Shown here: positions 1-11,065 of the stretch, in pieces | Numbering within the stretch: position 1 is the first letter of the stretch | Layout of the letters: the number at the start of each line of letters is the position of its first letter | DNA from: Psilocybe azurescens | Taxonomy: Eukaryota; Basidiomycota; Agaricomycetes; Agaricales; Agrocybaceae | DNA: 64,000 bases | Reading direction: 5' to 3' | Assembly: GCA_023853785.1 (NCBI GenBank) | Contig: JAJIRX010000829.1 | Span: forward strand, 62,001-126,000 | Program-made: the position numbers and the translations under genes | The notes under the pieces: model-generated | The model's database searches: none | Told to the model about the DNA's origin: nothing | Seen by the model: the letters and a program-made list of their open reading frames with translations, nothing else

Positions 1-2
1 CT

Positions 3-269
3 GCCAGAATTGTGCCGACAAAGCCTAGAAACTTTCGGCAGATGTATAACGAATGCGATAGATGGGAGAACCTGCCTGCAGATTTTGTCGAAAGGTGGAA
101 GTCGTACAGGGAGACGCCTCTACCTTGGCACATACGACTCCTACGCAGGCTCTGCAAAACCAAATATGGTTCACGTGGTATTCCGCGAATGCGGCTTTTT
201 GTGTTCAGACTTTGGTCCCTTCCACACCGACTTTACGGATGGTTTGTCCCTGCAAAGATCGCAATCTAG
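3..269 (+). pseudogene. C-terminal fragment of a basidiomycete protein-kinase-like protein, cut by the window edge
   Basis: The frame is open from the window start and ends at a stop at 267-269. Its last ~75 residues align by eye with the C-terminus of the kinase-like gene at 4177-5700: both have a Y.E.DRW module, then DFVE+WK.YR, PLPWH+R.LRR and a basic C-terminal tail. This C-terminal module follows the kinase domain in the second copy. The catalytic part would lie outside the window, so it is unknown whether this is an intact gene or only a remnant. It is on the opposite strand to the two other family members here. Family assignment is by internal comparison only. Confidence 0.45.
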
Positions 270-1477
270 TTCTCATCTCTTTATATTTTTATAATTAGTT
301 CTACTATCATTGTTTATCTATTTTCATTACACCCACTATGATTTAGAGATGGTATACCTAACATGCCAACGAAGATCCATTCGTAGGTTATTATCAGTCG
401 GTTATCTCTTGGCCTTTATTTTCTGGATGCATGAGGCCACATTCTCGTCGGATTTGTCAAACAAGGGCTTGGCGCCTGTCTCTTACTTCTTCGTACAGAG
501 TTTGCTGTCTCCTTCACCTGTCTCTGCGTACCAGAAAGCAATCACGCTTGTAAGATGGATCCTCGGATTATATCAGCATCATGTCCAAGATTTACAGCCA
601 AAGGGTGTCGACTCTGGACGAGGACGTCGTCGTCGAGAGCAGGAATCGTGGAGTCTAGCACATAGCAAGTAAGTGGACACGATTTCTTGACTACAGTAAT
701 GTCATATGTACTCTAGATGTTGAATTTCACGGGAGAGATAATATGTACTCAGGGCCTCGTAATTATTGACTTATCTTGTTGCTACTCATATATTTTGTAA
801 CATGTCTTTCTTGCATCTACTTTAGAAAACCGGGCCATGGAATTGCCTCGCCTCTGGTCTTACGTCATGTGACTCATGTAGACAGTCGGTGACAGTCAAC
901 AGGCCTAGCAGTTGCGAGCACATGTTCGATAGGGTGCCTATTGCATGGAATGTACCGCTCTGTGAATTCTGGCAGAATTCCAACCATACAGTGCACTTAT
1001 TCGTTGCAGTGGTTGTAGTGTGGTGGCAGCATTGTTCTGTGCATCTGTCATCGGAGATGAACCGGAATCTTAAATTTCAAGGCCGTTTCGGCAGAAGAAA
1101 TCATTCGAGTTGTATTCCTCGCTTTCAAAACGATAATGCGCAGCTACATATGAGTCATTCTTCGTAACATCCACGAAGAAAGCATAGATATACCTCATCT
1201 CTTACATTTTCTTGGATAAAAGGCCCCGTTGTAACTAACAGCTAGTTTTCTTGGGGATTTTATTTTTTTCACGGGGGATCGACTGGCAAAAAAATCAGGT
1301 GCTTTCGACTCTTGGCAGCACACACGACCATCGTTACAACTCTACAACACGGATTTCACGGATTTCTCAGGGTTTCAACGGTTCCACGTCTCTCTTCCTT
1401 CAAAGCTCTCCATCATTCCCCTGTATTCTTACGACCGTCCGTTCTTCAAACCCAAGGGCAAACGACGGACGATCATA
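270..1477. other. no recognisable gene; 5' flank of the next gene
   Basis: Several open stretches exist (for example 310-672 and 889-1167), but they begin without a convincing ATG, lack splice logic and resemble no family known to me. The last ~250 bases before 1478 are pyrimidine-rich with A/T runs, as expected of a promoter and 5' leader. I see no RNA gene or repeat here. Confidence 0.4.
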
Positions 1478-3056
1478 ATGGCGAGCCCCTTTTCGTGGTC
1501 AGATACCCTTCAAATCACCCTCGGCTCCTGCCTGCCCTGCATCAAGCCCACAACAGGCGCAGGCGCTGCAGACTCGGGGATGACGAGCCCCAGCACCACA
1601 ACCCCGCCATAAACCGGATACCCCGGGCCCGCCCCGACGAGCTGCAAGGCCTGCTCGCAGACCCCGATACCGACCCTGAAGCCGAGACGATGTCGTTGCA
1701 CTCGAACCCCGGGCGCGGCAAGCGGAACAAGAAGAAACGATCGTCGAAGAAAGGCCCTTCGTCGTCCAACAACCATCCGCGCAAAATCACGTTGTTTGGG
1801 TACAATCTGTTTGGCAGCGGGAGCTCGCAGCCCATCCAGCTGCCGGATGATGGAGACGATGCGCTGTATCCGGATGAGGGGGGGCGGAGGAGGAGAAGGA
1901 GAGAGCGAAATGAGAGTTTGTCGGCGCCTAGCATCGGTACAGCACATTCTACAGCAAGCACATTCGACCTGGACGCCGCTCCCTTGGACGCGGACACCAT
2001 CAACTCCCTCTCCTCCCCGTCAGCCGCAGAAGCCGCCGCGCAGGCCGCAGCTGAAGCCGAAGCCCAGCGCCTGCGCGAGAAGGAAGAGCGCCGCCAAAAG
2101 CGCCGGGAGAAGAAGGAGCTCAAGCGGCTTGCAGAGGCGCTCGCTGCTCGGGGCGCTAATGGAGACGGGGACGGATTCGAAGGGTTCCAAGGCAGCGGCG
2201 GCGGGATGCCACCCCTCCCTAAAGCATCCTCGAACTATCCGCGCATCCCCAACAATATGTACCCCAGCGGACCTGCATCCGACTCTGGCTCTGGCTCTGG
2301 CTTCTCTGGCTCAGCACGAGATGGGTTCGGAGGTTCATCTCGGCGCCAAACGGCGCCCCGCTGCAGCAACCGCTCGACGAAGACGACGAGGCTGCGGATC
2401 TGGATGGTGGGCTGTACTCCCGCAACCCGGCTCGGGATGCGACAGTTGGCGGCGGCGGCGGCTCGGACTCGCGCAGCAGGACGTCCGCGTCGGCAAGCGA
2501 CAGAGCGCACGCACACCAGCTCCCCGACCACCCGCGCAGCAACGCCCTCCCCGCGCACCTGCGCTCCCGCTCCCGCTCGCAGTCCCACTCCCAAGCGTCC
2601 TCCTCGCGCGTCAGCTCCCCGCTGCAGGCGCACTTCCAGCCTACACACGAGGATCCTTCCTCGTCCCCCTCCGCCGCCTCCGATGTTGCGGTCCATAGAC
2701 GCAAGAAGTTGAAGGCGTCGGGGTCGTCCGCGACAACGTCCCAGTCCCACTCTCCGTCCATTCCGTCACCCGTCTCGCCGAGCTTCGCGAAGGAGATCGT
2801 CAGCCCCAGCACGGTGGAGCAGGGGCAGGGGTTCTTCGATCTCGAAGATGAGGTTCTTTCGCCTTCGCCTGTGCCGTTACCTGCGCCTGTGGATGATAAC
2901 AAAGATGCTAATAAAACAACATCTGGGTTCCCTAGCACGCGTATTGGCGGTGGGGGCGGCGGGTTCCCGATGACAGGCTTCGGCTCAGGCGCGGCGGGGC
3001 AGAGACGCCCCGCGAAAGATTTCGGCGCGTTCCTTGCGAGGGAGGGGGGACGATGA
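1478..3056 (+). CDS. uncharacterised Ser/Pro/Gly-rich protein with a Cys-containing N-terminus
   Basis: The ATG at 1478 opens a short N-terminal segment (MASPFSWSDTLQITLG followed by SCLPC). This is followed by an INRIPRARPDELQGLLAD block, a lysine/arginine patch (KRNKKKRSSKK), an alanine/glutamate-rich stretch that is probably helical (around EAEAQRLREKEERRQKRR), and long low-complexity Ser/Gly/Pro regions. The end is KDFGAFLAREGGR and a stop at 3054-3056. The reading frame shifts twice: at the G4 run near 1576 and at the A3 run near 2348. Adding one base to either run would join the blocks without other change, so the breaks are probably consensus errors. Fewer than two shifts would leave the conserved-looking blocks in different frames. 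I recognise no domain and assign no function; the early CxxC could be a lipid-modification site, but that is a guess. Confidence 0.6.
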
Positions 3057-3856
3057 TGGTGACGCTAGTGCGGGACTGTGAAGGAACCGTTCCTTCCGAT
3101 ATTGGGTTGGGTCTAGGTTCTGGACAGTGTTCGGTCGGTGCGTAGGTATACCAGTGGTACCTGCTTACGATGATCTTTCGCATGACATGAGGGTGGCATG
3201 GATGGATAGATTGCCAGATGGACGGTGTTTGTGTTTTGAGGATTTCCTTTTATGTTACTTATCTCCTTCGCTTCTGTTTTCTCGTCTTCCTTCCTTCTGT
3301 CTTTCTGTTTTGTGTTCTGCTTGCGGCGTTATACCGAATTCGACCTTCGACTTTTAACCTCAGGCAAATCCCATATCCTGCAATTCAATTCACCCCTTCC
3401 GTCTTCCCGTCTTCCCGTCTTCTGTGCCCCCGCCGCTTATCTCCTATTCACTTCACTTCCAAATTTTACGACATCACACTCACACGCCGCGATTCACTAT
3501 GTATACACCCCACCTTCCCTCCTTCGCTTTTCGTCTCATCGTATCCTGCCTTATTCATGGTATTCATTGCCGCCTTGTCCACTTCCTTCCTGTCAATGCT
3601 TCTCTTTTTCTCTCTTCTTTCCTTCTTTTACGCCCGCGGATTACAACTGGTTATTAGTACGAACCTTACGACTTGTTAATGATAATGAAGCTTCTATGTA
3701 ATGTAATGCATATGGGCATGATACACCTTTTGTGACTGGTGCACCACTGAGGCGCATGTGCATGTCGAGTTGTATCCCCGCGGTGGATGGCCCGGCCAGT
3801 GGGCTAAGAGGCGTCAAATTTAGTGTAAATTCAATTTGGAGTGGCGGGCTATGGGG
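3057..3856. other. 3' flank with long pyrimidine-rich tract
   Basis: From about 3240 to 3640 the + strand is strongly C/T-rich, with a short tandem repeat of an 8-base unit (CTTCCCGT type) near 3400-3422. The open frames reported in this stretch are a by-product of that bias, with Ser/Leu/Phe-rich translations and no domain. I see no gene. Confidence 0.45.
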
Positions 3857-4176
3857 TATATATTTGGGACACAGCCAACAAACATCTATTGGATGGAGAG
3901 GTAATCAGGGTCATAGAAGAGGGTCCAAGCACCACAATAACAATAGAGCCCCAATTAAGAGGAACAGAACAAATATGTATACATACGAAATGGTAGGATC
4001 TCTTTCATATACTAGGTATCGGTAATCTTAGGTATGGGTATTACAGGTTCGACTGTACTTCATAGAGCTATGGATATATCTATAGTGACAAATATAGTCT
4101 AGAACCGAGACAGAACACAACAGAGCAAGGGACAAATATACGTTAAACGACAGTGTGGGGAAAGCAAGTGACCAAA

Positions 4177-5700
4177 TTATAAGGGTGACGCTATTTTCGA
4201 TGGGAAAATCTTAGCAAAGAGTCGTCGGCAAAGCGAGGATAGCCTGTAGAAGAAAAGCCTGGTCCTCGGCACGATATGGGAGATGTACGGTACTTGGCAA
4301 ATCCGACGCAGGAATCGCATGTGCCAAGGTAGAGGCGGCGTTCTGTACGCTTTCCACTTCTCCACGAAATCGGGGGATAAGCCTGTCCATCTGTCGTATT
4401 CGTCATAGTATTGCGGGTCGGTATCCTTATCTACCTGTAGCTGCAGTTGGTCTTTCGTGATCTCAGATAAGCGCTCTTCGAAGAAATGAAGGGCTTCTGA
4501 GGCTGTGAATCGCCGTTCAAGGTCCCAGGTGGTCATTCTATCCAAAAGGGGAGCCAGAATAGCGACATACGCTGGGAAATAATCACATATTTGAAAGCGC
4601 ACATAATGCAACATATGACTGACCTGAAACTCCACGCACAGTAATACACCCATGACGCCTACGTCAAAAATAAAAGGATTGAAATCAAACTCGCCCGCAT
4701 GTGTCTTTTGGCCGGATGATAGGTACTCCAGGATTCATAATAGGGAAGTCGTAATTGGTTTCTGTCCGCCTCCGGAGAGAGCATGACAGAGAAGTCAAAA
4801 TCGATGATCGCATACAAGAGACGCTGGTTTGACCGTAGATTCGCTCGTTTTTGGTTTTGATGTGTCTCGCAAGAGAAATGGTTTACCAAAAATTTCGTTG
4901 TGCAATGTCCTAGTAATTGTAAGTGAGGACCCGCAGAAGCCAGATAAAAGAAGCACTGACACCATGCACGATATTGTGCTCGTGCAAATACGCCAAACCC
5001 TGTTTCCGGAATCCGTCAGTCACGCAAAAAGGCAAACTACTAAGCGCACCTTCAACAATGAGTGTATTATCGTGACAACCTCGTGCATATATCTCATGTA
5101 TGGTAGGTTAATCGAGTAGCCCCATCTCAAAACATCCTACAGATTAGCAACGGTAAACTAGATGTTCAAGGGATTCGAAATTACCTTGGCATCACTGCAA
5201 ACCAAAATCCCTCTACAGGCAGCAGATCCAACACTGGGATGACGCAGTTGTCTTTCAACGTTTCTAGTTTCTGTTCATTTAGGAAACGTAAGATACGGTA
5301 CTCTTCTGTCCCGGCTGGTACAATTTTGATGACGACGTGTCTATTTAACGAATCTTGGGCGTACGCGATCTTGCCCTTTGACATTAAAAAGATTTAGAAA
5401 AGGCACATGGACAAAGGGACTCACCCGCAATTCGTATACCTCAAGTGGTTGTTCGTTCGATCTAGATGTCTCGCTATCACAATAAGCATAGTGGTAATCA
5501 GCATTGTTGGAGTCGAACTCGGAGGGAAATGTTGGTCGTAGCACAGCAGAACTATTGACACGTTGATACAGTGTGTATCCGTGGTCCTTGAACCACTGAG
5601 CTGTACTTGGGGAATCCCAGAAATTGAAGCGTGCCACTCTATTTTCCATTCCTTCTGAGTCCCCTGGCACGACCGAGAACGTTATCTGAATAGAAGGCGG
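4177..5700 (-). pseudogene. protein-kinase-like gene, probably degenerate
   Basis: Exons read right to left. An N-terminal module at 5670-5400 contains SPSTAQWFKDHGYTLYQ. A kinase N-lobe at 5384-5181 has a VVIKIV lysine strand. A catalytic-loop region near 5000-4950 contains GLAYLHEHNIVH. A DFG-like segment, AIIDFDFSVML, lies near 4800. The C-terminal DRW..WK module follows, with a stop at 4177. The residue after the catalytic-loop His is Gly rather than Arg (HG for HR), the DFG glycine is replaced (DFDF), and the frame breaks near 4893 next to a T/A run where a DIAQRNF-like motif is followed by LVNHF in another frame. The family is abundant in Agaricomycetes and is usually uncharacterised. 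The start codon is not resolved. Confidence 0.55.
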
Positions 5701-6259
5701 CTATCCAAGGAAAAGGCATCAAACCAATGTACCTATTTTTAAGAAATAGCAGTGTCACCTCCATATGTTTCAGAAATGTACTGTGCCAAGGTAAAAATTT
5801 CCTTGACAACGTTAGACTAGGGTCTAGTATTGAACCTTGTGAACACTGCAGTAGGTGGGAATAGCAAGGCGGAATCGATTAGGATCAAATTTCAAAAGTT
5901 CCATGTTAAACTTTGACTTCAACACACAAGCCAAATTTAGGCTTTGTTAGGTTCGAATTGCCTTGCCACATAAATGTACATACCCTACATTTGTGTTTTG
6001 AATGTTCTCGAGATTTTTCTTCTGAAACTTCTCTTGGTCAGGTAAATAAGCACCCTAATGCACGTTGTGTTCTTTCCTCCTAATTTTCTACGTTGTTTTA
6101 GCACCAAAGGTCTTTGGCGCATAGCGGGCGTGACTTTAAATGTTCTGTGACTCAATGTTCAAAAGCCGTCCGGAATCGCGTTACATATTGAATCAGCATG
6201 CCACAAAGTTACCCGGCACCAAATCACGGCGACAGTACACAAGATGAAGGTAGTTCCTA

Positions 6260-6560
6260 ATATTGCCGGTTCGTCCGCTGCCTCCAATACCGTACGCACC
6301 TTCATCGCCTCGGAAGCTTCATGGACTCATGGCACATCGTATGCATGTTTCCTTTGCAACAAAAATGTAAAACTCTGGCCGGACTCAATAGCCATCTAAA
6401 CTCGGCTGCTACGACGACGAGGAGTTTAAATGTCCGAAGTGTGAGGCAGAATTCAAGCCCATCTCGGGGTTTGTTCAACATTTGGAAAGCTGCTCCTGTG
6501 GCCTAGCCAAGAACAAGCAAGCCGAAAGCTATTTCAACGATTTATCCGGTCAGTCCTCTC
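6260..6560 (+). pseudogene. C2H2 zinc-finger gene remnant
   Basis: Two frames together show a pair of zinc-finger-like modules. The first is YACFLCNKNVKTLAGLNSHLNS (positions ~6335-6408). The second, in the next frame, is EFKCPKCEAEF followed by KPISGFVQHLES. The linker DDEEF between them matches the common basidiomycete arrangement. The two halves are out of frame by one base near 6410-6420, and no start, promoter or continuing exons are evident. It lies inside the inverted-repeat cassette, on the strand opposite to the kinase remnant. Such proteins are presumed nucleic-acid binding, but no function is claimed for this piece. Confidence 0.6.
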
Positions 6561-7142
6561 GTTTACTTTGAGCTTGCACCACGGGAGTTCAGAGTTAAGT
6601 CGCTCAACATATCTTATTGAAGGCACCTCGTCTGGTTTAGAAGGCCGAAACACAGGTGAACATCGTCCGTGGATGATTTTCACCTGTTTTGCAGCCTTCA
6701 AGGAGGAAGGACAAACTATTTACCGTGTGGTACGCACTGTGCAAGCCACAAGGATAGATACACTTTAACATTCCTTACGATCTTCCTTCAACTTGACGTT
6801 TATTGAACACTTCTTTCTCGGTTGCCGCATTCAGGCATCGGACTTCTAGCTACCACTTCGTTATGCAAGGACATTTGTCCCGCTTCAATATGATATCAAT
6901 TTTAAGCACTGAATATCTTCAAAGGTCTGTTTTAAGTCATGCAAAATGCATATAAGGGTGATAAATATCTAGTATATGAAAGAGATCCTACCATTTCGCG
7001 TGTACATATTTGTTCTGTTCCTCTTATATAAGCAGGAAAACAACGCGTCGCTCTATTGTTTTTGTGCTGCTTGGACCCTCTTCTATGACCCTGACTACCT
7101 CTCCATCCCATAGATGTTTATTAGTTGTCTCCCAAAAATATA

Positions 7143-8253
7143 ATGAACATTCAATTCAAGCCGCCGTAGCGAAGCGAGGCGCGGCTTGTTTGTTATTATT
7201 AAGCGCCCATAAATATCCTGACTATACATCTAATTCTCCTTCATTAAAGCAAGAGAGTTAAATATCAGGGTGCTGTATCCGTTGAAAATTCATTCAGTGT
7301 GCTTATATCTCGCAGTACATATAGTCAAAGACGTAACGTATACCGATTGCACGTTCGTAAACTCGGGATTTTATTACCTCCGACGTCGTTTTAATTAAGT
7401 GCTATTTATCTACGCAGACTTCCTTTGAGAGTAGTTCTAGGTGTATTTTCTACATCCTAAACCGTCGGTCTCTGGCAATGCCGAAAGCCTGGCCTCTTGT
7501 CACCGCCGTTGCTAAGTTTAAGTTAGCTCCCAATATAGGTAATTTCCCAAGCTAGGACAGGCGGAATGATCTCTGAACCACCGTCCTGGCGTTTAAGTTA
7601 CGTTCTTAGCTCACAGGAACGCTGTATCCAGTCAGGCAAGAGGTCATGCAGCTATGCTGACATGAATTATTTACGTTCTATCACAAATTCGCCGCGATAT
7701 GGAACAGTAAATTTCAGAAATAGCCCGATTTGCATTCATTGTCAAACCGTTGTAAGTAATTAAGGAACATGTACCCATAGCACCTAAGTGTTTAGAGTGA
7801 TCCCTACACAGATCCACGACTTCCATGAAAACTAATCATATCATGTATTCAAATGAGCGTATTTCGTCTTCCTCGCACGTCATACTGTACATATTAGTAC
7901 CCCAGATATCTAATTATAGCTCGGCACTGTCCGGTACACATACCTCGAACCCCTACAATCGCAGCAAGGGTGACTCGAGGTCGACAGATAGAATGAGGGG
8001 TGTCCTACTCTACCGAATAGAGCATTCCTCAGTTCGGTGGAGCAGAAAGCCGATTAGAAAGCTGCCAAGGTGTCTTCCAAGTGATGAAAGTTGGTGCATA
8101 TGTTTTATGGAGATCACCTGACGTCTTTTTTAGTTGCAAATAACTGTCATTCGCCATGGTATAAAATCTCTAGTCCACAGTGTCTAGTATTTGCATTACT
8201 CCTCAATCAGCATACATCCAACAGTCACAAATTCACCTACGACCTAATCTACC
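7143..8253. other. intergenic, no gene seen
   Basis: Short open frames only, without motif, splice structure or length to support a gene. A compact GC hairpin-like stretch (GCCGCC..GGCGCGGC) occurs near 7161-7190 just outside the right inverted-repeat arm. Confidence 0.4.
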
Positions 8254-8930
8254 ATGTCCGAACTTCAAGGCAATGAACTCACCCTAAAGCGCGTGGAATT
8301 TAACGAGATCTTTGCCGAGTTTGAGGACCTCACTGTTTTCAAACCACAACGTGAGTCACTCTTTGATGTAATTTGATGCATAGTTAAGCATATTCTGACC
8401 TGACTTGAATAGTACCCCTCGGTCGAGACTGGGGCTATTTTGGTCCCGTCGCCTTCCATCCCGAAGGTGGAATCAACATCCATGTATGTCACTCTGCAAC
8501 ATTCTAAAAGCCATTACTCAAGTGACCGCAGGAAGGATTGATCGTCTTAGCAAAGGATGGAAGTGATGCCCTTGGCGAGATCAGTGATTGGGAGCCGGTG
8601 TTCGTCGACATCGAGCAACGCAAATTCTCTACCTGGCGCGGAATTCCTAAGGATCCAAGCAAATACGCTGTCATCGGGGAAGTCTTCGTCACTGGCGTCG
8701 ACAAGCCCAAGGAAGAGAGGACCCTCGGAATCAAGGCTATTCGCAGGGACCTTATTGCAGAGCGTCAACCTCACCACCTCGTGTGGGAGCGTAGGCTCCC
8801 GAAGGCAGTTCTGTCACTCTGGGATATACTGGTTGTGGATCTTCTCCATGTTGCGACTGGAGCATTTGTTTCCACCGGTAACACCAATCCCACTGATCTC
8901 CGACTTGCTGTGGTTCGCTTCAATGCTTAG
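8254..8930 (+). CDS. small Vps62/DUF946-like protein
   Basis: Three exons fit exactly: 8254-8350, 8413-8483 and 8532-8930, with GT..AG introns of 62 and 48 bases. They give 188 residues. The start MSELQGNELTLKRVEF follows a CACC-like context. The middle block (GYFGPVAFHPEGG, then LIVLAKDGSDALGEISDWEPVF) and the later YAVIGEVFVTGVDKPKEE followed by KAIRRDLI resemble the repeated unit of the Vps62/DUF946 family, in which a W.P....Y..LGDV....KP pattern recurs. The protein is much shorter than typical family members and has no signal peptide or membrane segment. The resemblance was judged by eye and function is unknown. Confidence 0.6.
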
Positions 8931-9213
8931 TAGACATACAAATGAGTCTGGGTATGCCTTATTCTTTTTATCGCTTGTTAATGTGTTTGCTCACATGATA
9001 CAACAGCTCGTCTTTCTGCACTCCGAATAATCATAAAATGAAAGAAAAAACATTTCGGAAGGACGATAAACACAAGGAAACAAGGATTTATAGTTAAAAG
9101 CGATCAATGAAATAAAAACTGTTTTGAATGTACCATTACCTGTGCAACTGAATATCGAACTGACTCGCTTTGACTCACCGCGGCACAAAGGCAACCAATG
9201 AACACCACTCACT

Positions 9214-9304
9214 GCCTGCCTAGCTCAATTGGATAGAGCGTCAGACTCTTACGTCTAAGGCATTGGGCATCTGAAGGCTGCGAGTTCGACCCTCGCGGTG
9301 GGCT
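9214..9304 (+). tRNA. tRNA-Lys(CUU) with a 17-nt intron
   Basis: The acceptor stem GCCTGCC (9214-9220) pairs with GGTGGGC (9297-9303) with G-U wobbles. The A box TAGCTCAATTGG and the D arm are present. The anticodon stem is TCAGA (9241-9245) with TCTGA (9270-9274), and the anticodon CTT is at 9248-9250. The intron CGTCTAAGGCATTGGGC (9252-9268) begins one base after the anticodon, the canonical eukaryotic position. The T arm is GCGAG-TTCGACC-CTCGC (9280-9296). A T5 pol III terminator follows at about 9311-9316. It decodes AAG. Confidence 0.95.
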
Positions 9305-9780
9305 ACTACGTTACTTTTTGGCTTTTTTGTGTGAACGGAGGCATCGGGACGTAAGAAGGAATCAATTCGCTTTGGTCACATCCGCCGATCATCACATTTA
9401 GGCGCGCGGAAGTTATTTTTAGCCCAAGTATTCGAGTCGGTCGGCTTCAACTTGGCTTCATTGCTCGATGCTGAACTCAAAATTTCTACATATACCAGTA
9501 TTTTATGAGTTCCCTTGCTCGAAATAACATCAAATTAACGCCATTTTGAGCCCTTTTGCGACCTTTATACTCTGGAAATTGACACTCAAAATGGATCGTC
9601 TGAGGATCTTGACTGAACTTAGTTGATTCTATCCCAAGTCTTTCAGAGTTTTTAAGAGGTCTTAAGTTCACTTCGAGATTGGCGCAGCCATCTACTCCCA
9701 TACATGCTGCAAACACGCTGAGTACTCAAAATTAAGACATGTTTTTTTATGAATACTTAGAATTCTTCAAATGCTTGCCC
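9305..9780. other. intergenic after tRNA; one unassigned minus-strand open frame
   Basis: A 76-codon minus-strand frame at 9486-9716 has a protein-like composition, but I recognise no family and see no splice continuation. It may be a remnant of a repeat. Nothing else is visible. Confidence 0.3.
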
Positions 9781-10700
9781 TGCATCAGAGACAAACAAGC
9801 GCAGGTCCATCAGGGACAGTCCAATGGATTAAGGGAATTTGGGAACCGAGTCGTACTTTAGACTGCCAGAAGGGCAGATATTTCCAGATGGGTTGGTAAC
9901 CAGACGCTTGCGCCAGGGACTTGTAAGCATATTCTAGAAAACGATATGCAAATAGTTCATGCTCTGCGGAACTCAACCATTAGAGCCAATAGTTAAACCC
10001 ATAACGAGAATTGAGATTATACCTTGAAGAGAAAATGTATAATAGTCACTATTTCATTCAAATATTGAGGTTCGGGGTTGTCTATGTACGGCGACCATCT
10101 TCAAAATCGAATGAAGAAGAATGAGTATACGTTGAGGCATTACCTCAAAACAAAATCCTTCATTTGGCAATAATTCTATGACTGGAATGAAACATTTCTT
10201 GCTCAGCGTCTCTGGCTCTTTCAGCTTTAAGAACTGCAGCACACGGTATTCGTCTGTCTCTGCGCGGACGGCTTTGATCGCGACGTGTCGGCCCAATGAA
10301 TCTTGCGCACACCCAACCTTTCCCTGTCACAGATTGATCGAAACACCTTCCCTTGCATTACATACCAAATAAAAGATGCTTACAGTCATATTAAAGGCGC
10401 GAAGCGGCTTTGGCGTATCGGGCGGCTGTGCAGTCTCCGTGACGAAGTGGGCGTAAGGACACTTGGCCTCCGCAACCACGACGTCGGAAGGTATGACCGG
10501 AAAAACACTTGAGTTATGTCTGAGCCATACTAAACATACTCATAGAGTGTATATCCAGGCGGTTTGAACCATTGTGTGGTGCTGGGAGAAGACCAGGCAA
10601 AGCGGTCGTTATTCTCGTATGAACCTTCGCCTAGTTCCAAGGAGAAAGGAATGTGTATCGAACACGACTTGAGAAAACCGTAAATTATAGTTTAAGACAG
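9781..10700 (-). pseudogene. second kinase-like gene fragment, N-lobe only
   Basis: Reading right to left, the N-terminal module near 10570-10640 (SPSTTQWFKPPGYTLYE) matches the equivalent module of the gene at 4177-5700. The segment at 10296-10130 (GRHVAIKAVRAETDEYRVLQFL, then CFIPVIELLPNEGFCFEVMP) is the kinase N-lobe with the VAIK lysine. The catalytic loop, DFG region and the DRW..WK C-terminal module are not found downstream. Instead an unrelated 63-codon frame (9785-9976) follows. The copy is therefore truncated. Family identity rests on comparison with the first copy. Confidence 0.5.
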
Positions 10701-11065
10701 GATCTGGAAACTGTTCCTACCTCCATGCAGAAACAAATACGGCCTAGTTGAAGTAAAAAAAAACATACTACATATGTAGTCAACGTTGAACGCGCGGCGC
10801 GGTGTTGCCGCGGTAAACTTTAAAGCGCCCGGTAACTTAAAATTTCGACCTGAACTTTAGCTTAAACGTCCAGTCCGTTGTTATATCAATGCACGCCCAG
10901 TGGAAAGATTCAATAATTTTACTGTTGGAGTGTTGTAAGCCGCCAGGCTTACAATGCGCTACGAATACATAGCCATGCTTCTTGTACTTTTAACAGGCTA
11001 CACTCTGAACCGAAAAAAAAAACAAATTACTTGCCTTCAGAACAGTCACATTCAGACCTCAAGCA

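Larger units (their letters stand above)
3857..7142. mobile_element. 3.3-kb cassette bounded by ~160-175-bp inverted repeats (transposon-like or inverted duplication)
   Basis: The arm at 3857-4015 is repeated in inverse orientation at 6969-7142. Long identical blocks are visible: GGATCTCTTTCATATACTAG, AGGAACAGAACAAATATGTA and GGTCATAGAAGAGGGTCCAA. The left arm lacks about 20 bases that the right arm has near 7040. Sequence inside and outside the arms does not match. Between the arms lie a decayed kinase-like gene (minus) and a decayed zinc-finger gene (plus). No transposase is present and I could not identify a target-site duplication. It may be a non-autonomous element that captured genes, or two inverted copies of one repeat. 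Confidence 0.6.

Noticed and set aside
310..672. 120-codon + strand frame
   Set aside because: No ATG in good context, no domain, and no splice continuation.
1510..2123. Long minus-strand open frames antisense to the Ser-rich gene
   Set aside because: High GC and codon bias of the + strand gene keep the opposite frames open; translations are Arg/Ser/Leu-rich with no domain.
3218..3701. Overlapping + strand frames of ~150 codons
   Set aside because: They lie in a C/T-rich tract and translate to Ser/Leu/Phe/Pro-rich strings; typical of 3' flank composition.
9486..9716. 76-codon minus-strand frame after the tRNA
   Set aside because: Not linked to other exons and not recognised; kept only as a note.
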